Shown: positions 16,588-25,773, counted from the first letter of the stretch. The stretch: DNA of 64,000 nt from Streptomyces spiramyceticus (GCF_028807635.1 NZ_JARBAX010000001.1:3638501-3702500); one strand, 5' to 3'. Translations and numbers: made by a program. The notes: a model not told the origin generated them from the sequence alone.

Positions 16588-17517
16588 GTGAATGTGAACG
16601 CACCACACGAGCCCCTGGATGCCAGGGACCGACCAGCCCGCCTCACCGTCGGCGTGGTCGGAGCCGGCAGGGTCGGCCCGGCCCTCGCCGCCGCCCTGCG
16701 ACTGGCGGGGCACCGCCCGGTCGCCGTCTCCGGCGTCTCGGACGCGTCCGTGCGCAGAGCCGCCACGCTCCTGCCCGGCGTTCCGCTGGTCACCCCCGCC
16801 GACGTAATGGCCCGCGCCGAACTGGTGCTGCTGACGGTCCCCGACGACGCACTGCCGGGTCTCGTGGAAGGTCTCGCGGAGACCGGCGCGGTCCGCCCGG
16901 GGCAGCTGATCGTGCACACCTCCGGCCGGTACGGAACCGGGGTCCTCGCACCCGCCCTGCGCGCCGGCGCGCTGCCGCTCGCCCTGCACCCCGCGATGAC
17001 CTTCACCGGCACCTCCGTGGACGTCCAGCGGCTGGCCGGCTGCTCCTTCGGTGTCACCGCGCCCGACGAGCTGCGGCTGGCCGCCGAGGCCCTGGTCATC
17101 GAGATGGGCGGCGAGCCCGAGTGGATCGCGGAGGAGTCCCGTCCGCTCTACCACGCCGCCCTGGCGCTGGGCGCGAACCACCTGGTCACCCTGGTGGCCC
17201 AGTCGATGGAGCTGCTCCGTGAGGCGGGCGTCGACGCCCCCGACCGGATGCTCGGCCCGCTGCTCGGTGCCGCCCTCGACAACGCCCTGCGCTCCGGCGA
17301 CGCGGCGCTCACAGGCCCTGTCGCGCGCGGCGACGCCGGCACCGTGGCCGCGCACGTCGCCGAGCTGCGCAAGCACGCGCCGCACGCCGTGTCCGGATAC
17401 CTCGCAATGGCCCGTACGACCGCGGACCGCGCCCTCGCGCACGGCCTGCTCAAGCCGGAGCTGGCCGAGGACCTGCTGGGCGTACTGGCGGAGCAGGACG
17501 AAGGGGAGGTCCGATGA
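16588..17517 (+). CDS. Rossmann-fold / DUF2520 protein linked to pantothenate synthesis
   Basis: A 309-residue protein starting at GTG 16588. The N-terminal dinucleotide-binding segment is [17 protein letters not shown] (about residues 16-32). The remainder matches the DUF2520 arrangement: [18 protein letters not shown], then a helical C-terminal domain around [16 protein letters not shown]. The overall design resembles ketopantoate reductase or F420-dependent oxidoreductases. It overlaps panC by 4 bp (ATGA), and the same pairing occurs in Mycobacterium (Rv3603c-panC). A role in ketopantoate reduction or another step of CoA precursor supply is a reasonable inference but unproven. Confidence 0.85.
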   Translation: MNVNAPHEPLDARDRPARLTVGVVGAGRVGPALAAALRLAGHRPVAVSGVSDASVRRAATLLPGVPLVTPADVMARAELVLLTVPDDALPGLVEGLAETGAVRPGQLIVHTSGRYGTGVLAPALRAGALPLALHPAMTFTGTSVDVQRLAGCSFGVTAPDELRLAAEALVIEMGGEPEWIAEESRPLYHAALALGANHLVTLVAQSMELLREAGVDAPDRMLGPLLGAALDNALRSGDAALTGPVARGDAGTVAAHVAELRKHAPHAVSGYLAMARTTADRALAHGLLKPELAEDLLGVLAEQDEGEVR

Positions 17518-18575
17518 GTGCCTTCGAGCTGGTCCCCACGCGCGAAGACCTCCGTTACGTTCTCGACCATTTCGGTGCCCCCGGCCGTACCGCCGTCGTC
17601 ATGACCATGGGCGCCCTGCACGAGGGCCACGCGACGCTGATCCGGGCCGCGCGCAAGCACGTCGGACCCAAGGGCTTTGTCGTCGTCACCGTCTTCGTCA
17701 ACCCCCTCCAGTTCGGTGTGGGCGAGGACCTCGACCGCTACCCCCGCACCCTCGACGCCGACCTCGCTCTTGCCGAACAGGCAGGCGCGGACGTCGTCTT
17801 CGCCCCCTCGGCCGACGAGGTCTACCCGGGCGGAGAACCGCAGGTCCGTATCGCCGCGGGCCCGATGGGCGAGCGCCTCGAAGGAGCGTCCCGCCCGGGG
17901 CACTTCGACGGCATGCTGACCGTCGTCGCGAAGTTGCTGCACCTGACGACACCCGACGCCGCCTTCTTCGGGCAGAAGGACGTTCAGCAGCTGGCCCTTA
18001 TCCGCCGCATGGCCCAGGACCTCAACTTCCCGGTGGAGATCGTCGGCGTACCGACGGTCCGTGAGGAAGACGGCCTGGCCCTGTCCAGCCGCAACCGGTA
18101 CCTGTCGCCCCAGGAGCGCCGCACCGCGCTCGCCCTCTCCGGGGCCCTGTTCGCCGCCCGTGACCGGCTCGCCGCCCAGGAGGCCCTGCAGGCCCGCGCG
18201 TCGGCCCAGACGATGCCGCCGACGCCCCAGCGCGTGGCCGGGCTCGCCGCGGTCGGCGAGACGCGGGCCGCGGCCGACGCGTACGCCGTGTCGCAGGCCG
18301 GCCAGCCGGACCTGAGCGGCCCCGCTGCCGTCCGCGCGGCGGCGGCCGCCGTCCTGGACGCGGCCACGCGCCTCGACCCCCCGCTCGACCTCGACTACAT
18401 GGCCCTGGTCGACCCGTCCGATTTCACCGAGGTCCCCGACACCTACCGCGGCGACGCGGTCCTCGCGGTGGCCGCCAAGGTCGGCGCGACGCGCCTGATC
18501 GACAACATTCCGCTGACCTTCGTCCACGAAATCCGCGAGACCCGCGAGACCCGCGAGCAGGGAGCCTCGGCATGA
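17514..18575 (+). CDS. panC: Pantothenate synthetase
   Basis: Condenses pantoate and beta-alanine with ATP cleavage to AMP in the cytosol. Motifs include [18 protein letters not shown] (ATP-binding HIGH-like), [12 protein letters not shown], the [14 protein letters not shown] strand and [12 protein letters not shown]. At 353 residues it is longer than most PanC (about 280-310), because of an Ala-rich insert around residues 220-265 and a C-terminal RETRETRE tail encoded by 9-bp repeats. It overlaps the upstream DUF2520 gene by 4 bp and nadB by 4 bp. The panD gene for beta-alanine is not in this window. Confidence 0.96.
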   Translation: MSAFELVPTREDLRYVLDHFGAPGRTAVVMTMGALHEGHATLIRAARKHVGPKGFVVVTVFVNPLQFGVGEDLDRYPRTLDADLALAEQAGADVVFAPSADEVYPGGEPQVRIAAGPMGERLEGASRPGHFDGMLTVVAKLLHLTTPDAAFFGQKDVQQLALIRRMAQDLNFPVEIVGVPTVREEDGLALSSRNRYLSPQERRTALALSGALFAARDRLAAQEALQARASAQTMPPTPQRVAGLAAVGETRAAADAYAVSQAGQPDLSGPAAVRAAAAAVLDAATRLDPPLDLDYMALVDPSDFTEVPDTYRGDAVLAVAAKVGATRLIDNIPLTFVHEIRETRETREQGASA

Positions 18576-20308
18576 CCCGCACCGGTATACGGCTGAACGC
18601 CCCCGCCCCCGGCTGGTCCATCGACGCCGACGTCGTGGTCGTCGGCTCCGGCGTCGCCGGCCTGACGGCGGCGCTCCGCTGCACCGCGGCCGGTCTGCGT
18701 ACCGTCGTCGTCACCAAGGCCCGCCTGGACGACGGCTCCACGCGCTGGGCACAGGGCGGCATAGCCGCCGCGCTGGGCGAGGGCGACACCCCCGAGCAGC
18801 ACCTGGACGACACGCTCGTCGCGGGCGCGGGCCTGTGCGACGAGGAGGCGGTACGGGCCCTGGTCACCGAGGGCCCCGACGCCGTACGCAGGCTGATCGA
18901 AACCGGCGCGCAGTTCGACACCACGGCCGGCGGGGACATCGCCCTCACCCGCGAGGGCGGCCACCACCGCCGCCGTATCGCGCACGCGGGCGGCGACGCC
19001 ACGGGCGCCGAGATCTCCCGTGCGCTGGTTGAAGCCGTACGCTCCGCCTCGCTCCGTACGATCGAGAACGCCCTGGTCCTGGACCTGCTGACGGACGTCG
19101 ACGGCCGTACCGCCGGCGTCACTCTGCACGTCATGGGCGAGGGCCAGCACGACGGCGTCGGCGCGGTCCGCGCCCCGGCCGTCGTCCTCGCCACCGGCGG
19201 CATGGGCCAGGTCTTCTCGGCCACCACCAACCCGTCCGTCTCGACGGGCGACGGCGTCGCGCTGGCGCTGCGCGCGGGCGCCGAGGTCTCGGACCTCGAA
19301 TTCGTCCAGTTCCACCCGACCGTGCTCTTCCTGGGCGCGGACGCGGAGGGCCAGCAGCCGCTGGTCTCGGAAGCGGTACGGGGCGAGGGCGCCCATCTCG
19401 TCGACGCCGACGGCGTGCGCTTCATGGCGGGCCGGCACGAGCTCGCCGAACTGGCGCCCCGGGACATCGTCGCCAAGGCGATCATGCGCCGCATCCGCGA
19501 GCAGGGCGCCGAGCACATGTACCTGGACGCCCGGCACTTCGGCGCCGACATGTGGGAGGCGCGCTTCCCCACCATCCTGGCGGCCTGCCGCTCGCACGGC
19601 ATCGACCCGGTCACCCAGCCCATCCCGGTCGCCCCCGCGGCCCACTACGCGTCCGGCGGCGTACGGACCGACCTCCACGGCCGTACGACGGTGCCCGGCC
19701 TGTACGCCTGCGGCGAGGTCGCCTGCACGGGCGTGCACGGCGCGAACCGCCTGGCGTCCAACTCCCTCCTGGAGGGCCTCGTCTTCGCGGAACGCATCGC
19801 GGAGGACATCGCGGCCGCCCCCGCCTCGCCCGGCCCCGCCGTGCAGAACGAAGAGGCACCCGGCCCTCTCCTCGACCCTGCGACCCGCATCGAGATCCAG
19901 CGGGTCATGACGGCCGGCGCCGGCGTGCTCCGCTCCGCCGAGAGCCTCGACCACGCGGCCGATGCCCTGGAAGCCCTGTACCGCGCGGCGGCCCTCGAAG
20001 CCGACGGCGCCAAGGACGCCGAGCCCGGCGTCGACGCCTGGGAGGCCACCAACCTGCTCCTCGTATCGCGCGTCCTGGTGGCCGCCGCCCGGGAGCGCGA
20101 GGAGACCCGCGGCTGCCACTGGCGCGAGGACCGGCCGGACCGCGACGACGACGCCTGGCGCAAGCACCTCGTCGTTCGGCTGACCCCCGACCGCACCCTC
20201 GCGGTGCGCCGCACCGACTCCGCCTCATTCCCGCCCGTACGCCCCGCACGCCCCGCACGCCCCGCACGTCCCGCACGCCGCCCCGCACACGCTCAGAGGG
20301 AGCAGTAA
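18572..20308 (+). CDS. nadB: L-aspartate oxidase
   Basis: FAD enzyme oxidising L-aspartate to iminoaspartate, the first step of de novo NAD synthesis. FAD binding is shown by [18 protein letters not shown] near residue 17; other fumarate-reductase-superfamily motifs are [36 protein letters not shown] and [30 protein letters not shown]. It has 578 residues, and the last 25 or so form a Pro/Ala/Arg repeat tail (RPARPARPA) from a 9-bp tandem repeat. The start overlaps panC by 4 bp and nadC begins two bases after the stop. Quinolinate synthase (nadA) is not in this window. Confidence 0.96.
   Translation: MTRTGIRLNAPAPGWSIDADVVVVGSGVAGLTAALRCTAAGLRTVVVTKARLDDGSTRWAQGGIAAALGEGDTPEQHLDDTLVAGAGLCDEEAVRALVTEGPDAVRRLIETGAQFDTTAGGDIALTREGGHHRRRIAHAGGDATGAEISRALVEAVRSASLRTIENALVLDLLTDVDGRTAGVTLHVMGEGQHDGVGAVRAPAVVLATGGMGQVFSATTNPSVSTGDGVALALRAGAEVSDLEFVQFHPTVLFLGADAEGQQPLVSEAVRGEGAHLVDADGVRFMAGRHELAELAPRDIVAKAIMRRIREQGAEHMYLDARHFGADMWEARFPTILAACRSHGIDPVTQPIPVAPAAHYASGGVRTDLHGRTTVPGLYACGEVACTGVHGANRLASNSLLEGLVFAERIAEDIAAAPASPGPAVQNEEAPGPLLDPATRIEIQRVMTAGAGVLRSAESLDHAADALEALYRAAALEADGAKDAEPGVDAWEATNLLLVSRVLVAAAREREETRGCHWREDRPDRDDDAWRKHLVVRLTPDRTLAVRRTDSASFPPVRPARPARPARPARRPAHAQREQ
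20241..20276 (+). repeat. Four tandem 9-bp units at the 3' end of nadB
   Basis: GCCCCGCAC repeats three times exactly (20241-20267), followed by a one-mismatch copy (GTCCCGCAC, 20268-20276), and after GCC another copy. It encodes the RPA-type tail of NadB. A shorter 9-bp duplication of the same style ends panC (about 18536-18560). Confidence 0.85.
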
Positions 20309-20310
20309 CC

Positions 20311-21297
20311 GTGAGTACGCCCGACAACCCCAAGCTCCTGCCGACCGCCTCCGGAGGCTGCGGCGACTCCTGCGGCTGCGGGGAGACGTACGAACTCGAC
20401 ACCAGCGAGTGCGCCCTCGACCCGGGCCTCGTCCAGCTCCTCGTCGAAGCGGGCCTGGACCCCGTCGAGGTCGAGGAGATCGCGAACGTCGCCCTCGGCG
20501 AGGACCTCGCCCACGGCGTGGACGTGACGACCGTCGCGACCGTCCCCGAGGACGCCGTCGCGACCGGCGACTTCACGGCGCGCGAGGCGGGCGTCGTCGC
20601 CGGTCTGCGCGTCGCCGAAGCGGTCCTCTCCATCGTCTGCACGGACGAGTTCGAGGTCGAGCGGCACGTCGAGGACGGCGACCGCGTCGAAGCCGGCCAG
20701 AAGCTGATCAGCGTCACCACCCGGACCCGCGACCTGCTCAGCGGCGAGCGCAGCGCGCTCAACCTGCTGTGCCGCCTCTCCGGCATCGCGACCGCGACCC
20801 GCGCATGGGCCGACGTACTCGAAGGCACCGGCGCCAAGGTCCGCGACACCCGCAAGACGACGCCCGGCCTGCGCTCCCTGGAGAAGTTCGCGGTCCGCTG
20901 CGGCGGCGGCGTCAACCACCGCATGTCCCTGTCGGACGCGGCGCTGGTCAAGGACAACCACGTGGTCGCGGCGGGCGGGGTGGCCGAGGCGTTCACGCTC
21001 GTACGCAAGCAGTTCCCGGAGGTCCCGATCGAGGTCGAGGTCGACACCCTGGCCCAGGCCACCGAGGTCCTGGACGCGGGCGCCGACCTGATCCTGCTGG
21101 ACAACTTCACCCCGGAGCAGACGGCGGAGGCGGTGGCCCTGGTGAACGGCCGCGCGGCCCTCGAATCGTCCGGCCGCCTCACCCTCGACACGGCCCGGGC
21201 GTACGCCGAGACGGGCGTCGACTACCTCGCCGTCGGGGCGCTCACGCACTCCTCCCCGATCCTCGACATCGGCCTCGACCTCCGCGAGGCGAAGTAA
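20311..21297 (+). CDS. nadC: Nicotinate-nucleotide pyrophosphorylase (quinolinate phosphoribosyltransferase)
   Basis: Converts quinolinate and PRPP to nicotinate mononucleotide. GTG 20311, with AGAGGGAG upstream, gives 328 residues. Conserved segments are LLCRLSGIATATRAW, the active-site RDTRKTTPGLRSLEKFAVRCGGGVNHR block, VKDNHV and IEVEVDTLAQATE, and the late LDNFTPEQTAEAV. Before the catalytic domain is an unusual leader rich in Gly and Cys (GGCGDSCGCGE) of unknown purpose. It lies between nadB and coaX in the same operon, 2 bp after nadB and 3 bp before coaX. Confidence 0.96.
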   Translation: MSTPDNPKLLPTASGGCGDSCGCGETYELDTSECALDPGLVQLLVEAGLDPVEVEEIANVALGEDLAHGVDVTTVATVPEDAVATGDFTAREAGVVAGLRVAEAVLSIVCTDEFEVERHVEDGDRVEAGQKLISVTTRTRDLLSGERSALNLLCRLSGIATATRAWADVLEGTGAKVRDTRKTTPGLRSLEKFAVRCGGGVNHRMSLSDAALVKDNHVVAAGGVAEAFTLVRKQFPEVPIEVEVDTLAQATEVLDAGADLILLDNFTPEQTAEAVALVNGRAALESSGRLTLDTARAYAETGVDYLAVGALTHSSPILDIGLDLREAK

Positions 21298-21300
21298 CCC

Positions 21301-22107
21301 ATGCTGCTCACCATCGACGCCGGCAACACCCACACGGTCCTCGGTCTGTTCGACGGCGAGGAGATCGTCGAGCACTGGCGCATCTCGACCGACGCCCGCC
21401 GCACCGCGGACGAACTCGCCGTGCTCTTCCAGGGTCTGATGGGCATGCACCCGCTGCTCGGCGACGAACTGGGCGACGGCATCGAGGGCATCGCGATCTG
21501 CTCCACCGTCCCGTCCGTCCTGCACGAACTGCGCGAGGTGACCCGCCGCTACTACGGCGACGTCCCGGCCGTGCTCGTCGAGCCGGGCATCAAGACGGGT
21601 GTGCCGATCCTGATGGACAACCCCAAGGAGGTCGGCGCGGACCGCATCGTCAACGCGGTCGCGGCGGTCGAGCTCTACGGCGGACCGGCGATCGTCGTCG
21701 ACTTCGGTACGGCGACGACCTTCGACGCCGTATCGGCGCGTGGTGAGTACGCGGGCGGCGTCATCGCGCCCGGCATCGAGATCTCCGTCGACGCGCTCGG
21801 CGTCAAGGGCGCCCAGCTCCGCAAGATCGAGCTGGCCCGGCCGCGCAGCGTGATCGGCAAGAACACGGTCGAGGCCATGCAGGCCGGCATCGTGTACGGC
21901 TTCGCGGGCCAGGTCGACGGTGTCGCGCAGCGCATGGCGCGCGAGCTCGCGGGCCCGGACGGCGACCCGGCCGACGTGACCGTCATCGCCACGGGCGGTC
22001 TGGCGCCGATGGTGCTCGGCGAGTCCTCGGAGATCGACGAGCACGAGCCGTGGCTGACGCTGATCGGGCTGCGCCTGGTGTACGAGCGGAACGTGGCACG
22101 GATGTAG
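21301..22107 (+). CDS. coaX: Type III pantothenate kinase
   Basis: Phosphorylates pantothenate, the committed step of CoA synthesis. It has 268 residues. The ASKHA phosphate-binding motif opens the protein (LLTIDAGNTHTVLGLFDG), followed by the pantothenate-site region VGADRIVNAVAA, then VVDFGTATTFDAVS and GGVIAPGIEIS. The C-terminal VIATGGLAPMV motif is also typical. It is the last gene of the panC-nadB-nadC-coaX run and is followed by a strong hairpin. Confidence 0.95.
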   Translation: MLLTIDAGNTHTVLGLFDGEEIVEHWRISTDARRTADELAVLFQGLMGMHPLLGDELGDGIEGIAICSTVPSVLHELREVTRRYYGDVPAVLVEPGIKTGVPILMDNPKEVGADRIVNAVAAVELYGGPAIVVDFGTATTFDAVSARGEYAGGVIAPGIEISVDALGVKGAQLRKIELARPRSVIGKNTVEAMQAGIVYGFAGQVDGVAQRMARELAGPDGDPADVTVIATGGLAPMVLGESSEIDEHEPWLTLIGLRLVYERNVARM

Positions 22108-22151
22108 CGCCGATGCGGTGCGGATGCGGTGCGTCGTACGGGCAGCGCGCC

Positions 22152-22193
22152 CCGTACGACGGACCGGCCCGCAGGGCGGCCCGGTCCGTACGG
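22152..22193 (+). terminator. Large hairpin after coaX
   Basis: Outer arms CCGTACG (22152-22158) and CGTACGG (22187-22193) enclose ACGGACCGG...CCGGTCCGT, making a long GC-rich stem 45 bp after the coaX stop. It is the probable terminator of the pantothenate/NAD operon. Confidence 0.7.
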
Positions 22194-22267
22194 CGACCCG
22201 GCCCGTCCGCCGCGCCGCCGTACAACCATTAAACCGATTTTGTCCGTTTCTTGCGTATTGTCACTAC

Positions 22268-22906
22268 ATGCCCACGCCATACGGATCCCGTGGCGGCATG
22301 GCGTTCGGCGCTGACGAGCTGCGTGTGCTCCGACGCGCCCTCGCTGTCGCCCTCCATCCCGCGTCACTGTCCGATGAGGACGTCCAGGACTGCCTGCGCC
22401 TCGCCGACTCCCTGGACGAGGCGGTCCGCGAGGCGGGCCGGCTGCGCGCGTTCCTCCTCGCCGACCTCGCCCGCTACCGCGAGGCTCTCCCCGGGGCTGC
22501 CGCCGGCTATCTGGAGCTGCTCCAGGACGCCCTGGCCGCCGGATACGGGCCGACCTCCGACGACCTCGCGGCCCTGCGTACGCTCCGCGACATGCCGGGC
22601 GCCGCCGCACTCCTCGACCGCTGCCGGGACGTCGCCGAAGAGTCGGTACGGGCCCGCCTGGCCGGCCGGAGCCCCGCACCCGCGCCTCGAACCCGGCTGC
22701 TGTCGCTCGTGGGCGGCAGGGCCACGGCCTCCCATGCCGACGATCCGCCGCAACCCCGGAAGGGCGACGGCCCGCCGCAGCCGGGGAAACCCGCGCCGAA
22801 GCCCGGCCCCCGTGGTCCCGGGGACCGTCCGATGCCGAAGCCGTCCGAGGTCTTTCCGCCACGCCGTCGCCCCGTGCCCCCGCCGGAACAGAGGGCGGCG
22901 GGGTAG
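22268..22906 (+). CDS. Conserved Streptomyces protein of unknown function
   Basis: From ATG 22268 (MPTPYGSRGGM) the protein has 212 residues; ATG 22298 is an alternative. The N-terminal 130 residues are helical and charged ([65 protein letters not shown]), while the C-terminal 70 are Pro-rich and probably disordered, ending in RRRPVPPPEQR. No catalytic motif is visible. It is followed after 14 bp by a small membrane protein, so they may be co-expressed. Confidence 0.75.
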   Translation: MPTPYGSRGGMAFGADELRVLRRALAVALHPASLSDEDVQDCLRLADSLDEAVREAGRLRAFLLADLARYREALPGAAAGYLELLQDALAAGYGPTSDDLAALRTLRDMPGAAALLDRCRDVAEESVRARLAGRSPAPAPRTRLLSLVGGRATASHADDPPQPRKGDGPPQPGKPAPKPGPRGPGDRPMPKPSEVFPPRRRPVPPPEQRAAG

Positions 22907-22920
22907 CTACTCTGGACGGC

Positions 22921-23106
22921 ATGGACTACGTTTCCGCGCTTCTGCCCCCCGTGGTGATGGCCGTGTTCTTCATCGCCCTGGTCACGACGATCGTCAAGTC
23001 GCAGGGTGGCTCCAACAAGGCCAAGGAAGACGCGGCCGTGGACGCCGCCCTCTCCCGCGCCGAGTCGGCGCAGCAGACCCGGACGCCCGAGGCGGGCCAG
23101 GCCTGA
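22921..23106 (+). CDS. Small single-pass membrane protein
   Basis: A 61-residue protein with a hydrophobic segment at about residues 5-24 (SALLPPVVMAVFFIALVTTI) and a short charged cytosolic tail rich in Lys, Glu and Ala. ATG 22921 lies 14 bp after the preceding gene and the GGCGGGG before that stop could serve as ribosome-binding site. It is followed by a strong intrinsic terminator. No family function is recognised. Confidence 0.7.
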   Translation: MDYVSALLPPVVMAVFFIALVTTIVKSQGGSNKAKEDAAVDAALSRAESAQQTRTPEAGQA

Positions 23107-23179
23107 CGGCACTCTCTTCGCGAGGCTCACGACAGGCTCACGACGCGGCTTGCTGTGAGGCTCGCGAAGGCGCTGCGTG

Positions 23180-23217
23180 AGGGCGTACGACTCATTCCGA
23201 GCCGTACGCCCTTTTTG
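23180..23217 (+). terminator. Intrinsic terminator with U-run
   Basis: Stem AGGGCGTACG (23180-23189) pairs with CGTACGCCCT (23203-23212), followed by a run of T (23212-23216). This is the most canonical intrinsic terminator in the window and separates the small membrane gene from the BlaI-type gene. Confidence 0.85.
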
Positions 23218-23265
23218 CTGCGCAAATACCTGCCATTACTGGAAATCTCCCACTATGGTGGCGCT

Positions 23266-23709
23266 GTGCCTCGCCAATTGGGAGAGCTGGAAGACGCCGT
23301 CATGACGCGCGTGTGGCAGTGGAACCGACCGGTCACCGTCCGGGAAGTCCTGGAAGACCTTCAGAAGGAACGGTCCATCGCCTACACGACGGTCATGACC
23401 GTAATGGACAATCTCCATCAGAAGGGCTGGGTGCGCAGGGAAGTCGAGGGCCGCGCCTATCGATATACGGCGGTCTCCACTCGCGCCGCATACTCGGCCG
23501 CACTGATGAACGAAGCCTGGTCCACGAGTGACAACCCAGCAGCGGCCCTGGTCGCCTTCTTCGGCATGATGTCGGCGGAACAGCGCGATGCTCTGGAGGA
23601 CGCGATGCGTGTCGTCGGTCAGCGCACCGATCCCGCCGATGCCGCATCTCCCGCAGAGGGCGCATCTTCCGCAGAGGGCGACGAGAGCGCGGACGACACG
23701 GAGCGATAG
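23266..23709 (+). CDS. BlaI/MecI/CopY-family transcriptional repressor
   Basis: The preferred start is GTG 23266 (PRQLGELEDAVM), giving 147 residues, because the family begins at this point; upstream codons lie in the leader. The winged helix covers residues 1-85 (ELEDAVMTRVWQWNRPVTVREVLEDLQ, YTTVMTVMDNLHQKGWVRRE, GRAYRYTAVSTRAAY) and a helical dimerisation region follows. The C-terminal 25 residues are acidic and repetitive (AEGASSAEGDESAD). No BlaR-type sensor protease is adjacent, so the signal is unknown. Confidence 0.88.
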   Translation: MPRQLGELEDAVMTRVWQWNRPVTVREVLEDLQKERSIAYTTVMTVMDNLHQKGWVRREVEGRAYRYTAVSTRAAYSAALMNEAWSTSDNPAAALVAFFGMMSAEQRDALEDAMRVVGQRTDPADAASPAEGASSAEGDESADDTER

Positions 23710-23718
23710 CGTCGCGGT

Positions 23719-24261
23719 ATGCCCTCAGAGCCTCCCGCGCTTCCCAATGCCGCTGCAAAAGCCATCACCGTACGGCGGGCAAGGACCAGTGATGTGCCAA
23801 CGATCCGCAACCTTGTGGACACGTACGCACAGAAGCGGATCCTGCTCGACAAAGCGAACGTGACGCTTTACGAGGACATCCAGGAGTTCTGGGTCGCCGA
23901 ACGCGACGAGGACGCGGCCGTTGTCGGCTGCGGCGCTCTGCATGTGATGTGGGAAGACCTCGCGGAAGTACGAACTCTCGCGGTCGATCCGGCCTTCAAG
24001 GGCGCCGGAGTCGGGCATCAAGTGCTTGGCCAGCTGCTCCAGACAGCGCGCTGGCTCGGTGTGCGCCGGGTTTTCTGTCTCACCTTCGAAGTCGAGTTCT
24101 TCATCAAGCACGGCTTCGTGGAGATCGGTGAGGCTCCTGTCGACGGAGATGTCTACAGCGAGCTCCTGCGTTCCTATGACGAGGGTGTAGCGGAGTTCCT
24201 CGGTCTCGAACGGGTGAAGCCGAACACCTTGGGCAACAGCCGGATGCTTCTGCACCTGTGA
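23719..24261 (+). CDS. GNAT amino-acid N-acetyltransferase
   Basis: A 180-residue GCN5-related acetyltransferase. The acetyl-CoA loop follows the strand VRTLAVDPAFKGAGVGHQVLGQLL (about residues 84-107), and the fold closes with VRRVFCLTFEVEFFIKHGFVEIG. This matches stand-alone N-acetylglutamate synthases of actinobacteria, which acetylate glutamate for arginine synthesis; the specific substrate is inferred. It starts at ATG 23719, 9 bp after the BlaI-type gene, and probably shares its transcript. Confidence 0.85.
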   Translation: MPSEPPALPNAAAKAITVRRARTSDVPTIRNLVDTYAQKRILLDKANVTLYEDIQEFWVAERDEDAAVVGCGALHVMWEDLAEVRTLAVDPAFKGAGVGHQVLGQLLQTARWLGVRRVFCLTFEVEFFIKHGFVEIGEAPVDGDVYSELLRSYDEGVAEFLGLERVKPNTLGNSRMLLHL

Positions 24262-24407
24262 TCTTCTGAAGCCGTTGGAACACCCTATGTCCGAAACGCG
24301 CACGTTTCCCGTGTTGATGAGGTACTGAACCTCGACCGGGGGTTTGTGTTTTCCAGAGAAAAGCGGTTTCCTTTCCGCGTACTGCATTTTCGATGAAAGG
24401 AAATCCG

Positions 24408-24743
24408 GTGGCACAGAAGGTTCAGGTCCTTCTTGTCGATGACCTCGACGGCGGCGAGGCGGACGAGACGGTGACGTTCGCTCTGGATGGCAAGACCTAC
24501 GAGATCGACCTCACCACCGCGAACGCGGACAAGCTCCGTGGTCTGCTCGACCCGTACGCCAAGAGCGGCCGACGCACCGGCGGCCGCGCGGCTTCCGGCC
24601 GCGGCAAGGCGCGCGCTGCCGCTGGTGGCAACCAGAACACCGCCGAGATCCGTAAGTGGGCCAAGGCGAACGGTTACAACGTGAATGACCGTGGCCGCGT
24701 CCCGGCAGACATCCGTGAGGCCTACGAGAAGGCCAACGGCTGA
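24408..24743 (+). CDS. lsr2: Lsr2 nucleoid-associated xenogeneic silencer
   Basis: A 111-residue DNA-bridging protein that coats AT-rich DNA and silences acquired genes and secondary-metabolite clusters. GTG 24408, 7 bp after GAAAGGA, is preferred over ATG 24393. The N-terminal dimerisation domain is AQKVQVLLVDDLDGGEADETV to about residue 55; a basic Gly/Ala linker follows; the C-terminal DNA-binding domain carries IRKWAKANGYNVNDRGRVPADI with the minor-groove RGR motif. Streptomyces usually also has a second paralogue (LsrL) elsewhere. It is transcribed on its own after a 146-bp gap and its end overlaps the next, convergent gene by 22 bp. Confidence 0.97.
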   Translation: MAQKVQVLLVDDLDGGEADETVTFALDGKTYEIDLTTANADKLRGLLDPYAKSGRRTGGRAASGRGKARAAAGGNQNTAEIRKWAKANGYNVNDRGRVPADIREAYEKANG

Positions 24744-25342
24744 GCATTCGCGTCAGCGAAATTCGAGTGCAACAACCGGGCCCGGTGGCATTCAGTTGCC
24801 GCCGTGCCCACGAGTCGTACGAGATCGGGTGTTTCCGCACAGCACCCGAGTCCGGCGAATGCCGGCAGCATCGGCTCGACCTCGTGCCGCGGCTCGGGGG
24901 GTCGCAGCCACATGGCGGCCCCCTGCGAGCTTGTCCATCCGGGCGGTGTGGGCGCGGCCATCCGCCCGCCCGCCCCGATCGCGCGCAGATCCAGGGCGAC
25001 GCCGCCCCACTCCAGCCAGTCGAGGAGCCCGGGCAGCTCCTCTGCGCTCCCCGCGGCGACCAGCAGCCGCATGCGCCGCCCGAGGAGCGCAACGGGCCCT
25101 GTGAGGCCGCTCAGGCGCCGCAGGACGGCAAATCCCGCGTCGGACGGCAGTTCCAGTACGTCGAAGCGCAGGCCCGTCAGAAGCTGCACCGGGCCCTGCG
25201 CCGGAAGTCCCTCCGCCGTGGCCCAGTTCGCCGTGGCCCAGCCGAGCTCGTGCTCGTACCACTGCGCGATCGACTGCGCGATGCCGTTCGCGAACGGCAT
25301 CGGCGTGCGCGGGAGCGGGACCTGACTCGGGGGGGTCGCCAT
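24722..25342 (-). CDS. Conserved actinobacterial protein next to lsr2, unknown function
   Basis: Starting at ATG 25342 (MATPPSQVPLPRTP), with CCGGAG upstream, the protein has 206 residues. It shows IAQWYEHELGWATANW, LLTGLRFDVLELPSDAG, RMRLLVAAGSAEELPGLLDWLEWG and a late CHRARLL motif. The opening pattern (a helix with W near GLRFDV and a hydrophobic strand) recalls the N-terminal part of bifunctional primase-polymerase proteins, but no catalytic residues of that fold are evident, so I do not assign it. It is convergent with lsr2, overlapping by 22 bp. Confidence 0.7.
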   Translation of the reverse strand: MATPPSQVPLPRTPMPFANGIAQSIAQWYEHELGWATANWATAEGLPAQGPVQLLTGLRFDVLELPSDAGFAVLRRLSGLTGPVALLGRRMRLLVAAGSAEELPGLLDWLEWGGVALDLRAIGAGGRMAAPTPPGWTSSQGAAMWLRPPEPRHEVEPMLPAFAGLGCCAETPDLVRLVGTAATECHRARLLHSNFADANAQPLAFS

Positions 25343-25448
25343 GTCCGGACCAACTCCGGAAACACTTCGCGAGTTACGCTTCGTATGCACATGACTGCGC
25401 TCTGTTGATGCTCGGAGGGCGTGCGAGCGTATTCGGTCGCGCAAGGAT

Positions 25449-25462
25449 GTTCGCCCGTAGCG
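25449..25462 (+). promoter_or_regulatory. ClgR-type operator upstream of clpC
   Basis: The sequence GTTCGC-CCGTA-GCG matches exactly the GTTCGC-N5-GCG motif described for the Streptomyces Clp/Lon regulator ClgR. It lies 333 bp before the clpC start, so a distal promoter is implied. clgR itself is not in this window. Confidence 0.7.
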
Positions 25463-25773
25463 GAGGGAACCGGTGTGCGCTGCATGGAGTGTCAGTGCTT
25501 GCGGGTAAGACATTCCTAGTGGGAAGGGGCGACACGCTGGTCGAGCCGTCTCACGTTCGCCATCGGCGTACTGAATGAACGGGTATCTGCTTGGCCTGCG
25601 GGAACATCGTCTCGCACCATCAGGTTGGAGCAGTAGACAGCTGTTCCGGCAGTGAGGTTTCCCCGCAAGGGCGGGGTGATCCGGACGGATGTCGGCAGTT
25701 GGAATGAGCTGTCCCGTCCCACGGGACTAGCATGCGGAAGGACTGGGAGGGGACCGACCCCTCACTGCCCGAC

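Noticed and set aside
23106..23265. Longer start for the BlaI-type gene at 23155
   Set aside because: The extra N-terminal codons run through the intrinsic terminator at 23180-23217 and do not match the family start.
24262..24407. SigE-type promoter upstream of lsr2
   Set aside because: A GGAAC occurs near 24276, but no matching -10 element at the right distance is present, so no promoter class is assigned.
24722..25342. Primase-polymerase function for the gene next to lsr2
   Set aside because: Only a vague resemblance of the first strand-helix pattern; no catalytic acidic or histidine residues of the prim-pol fold are visible.
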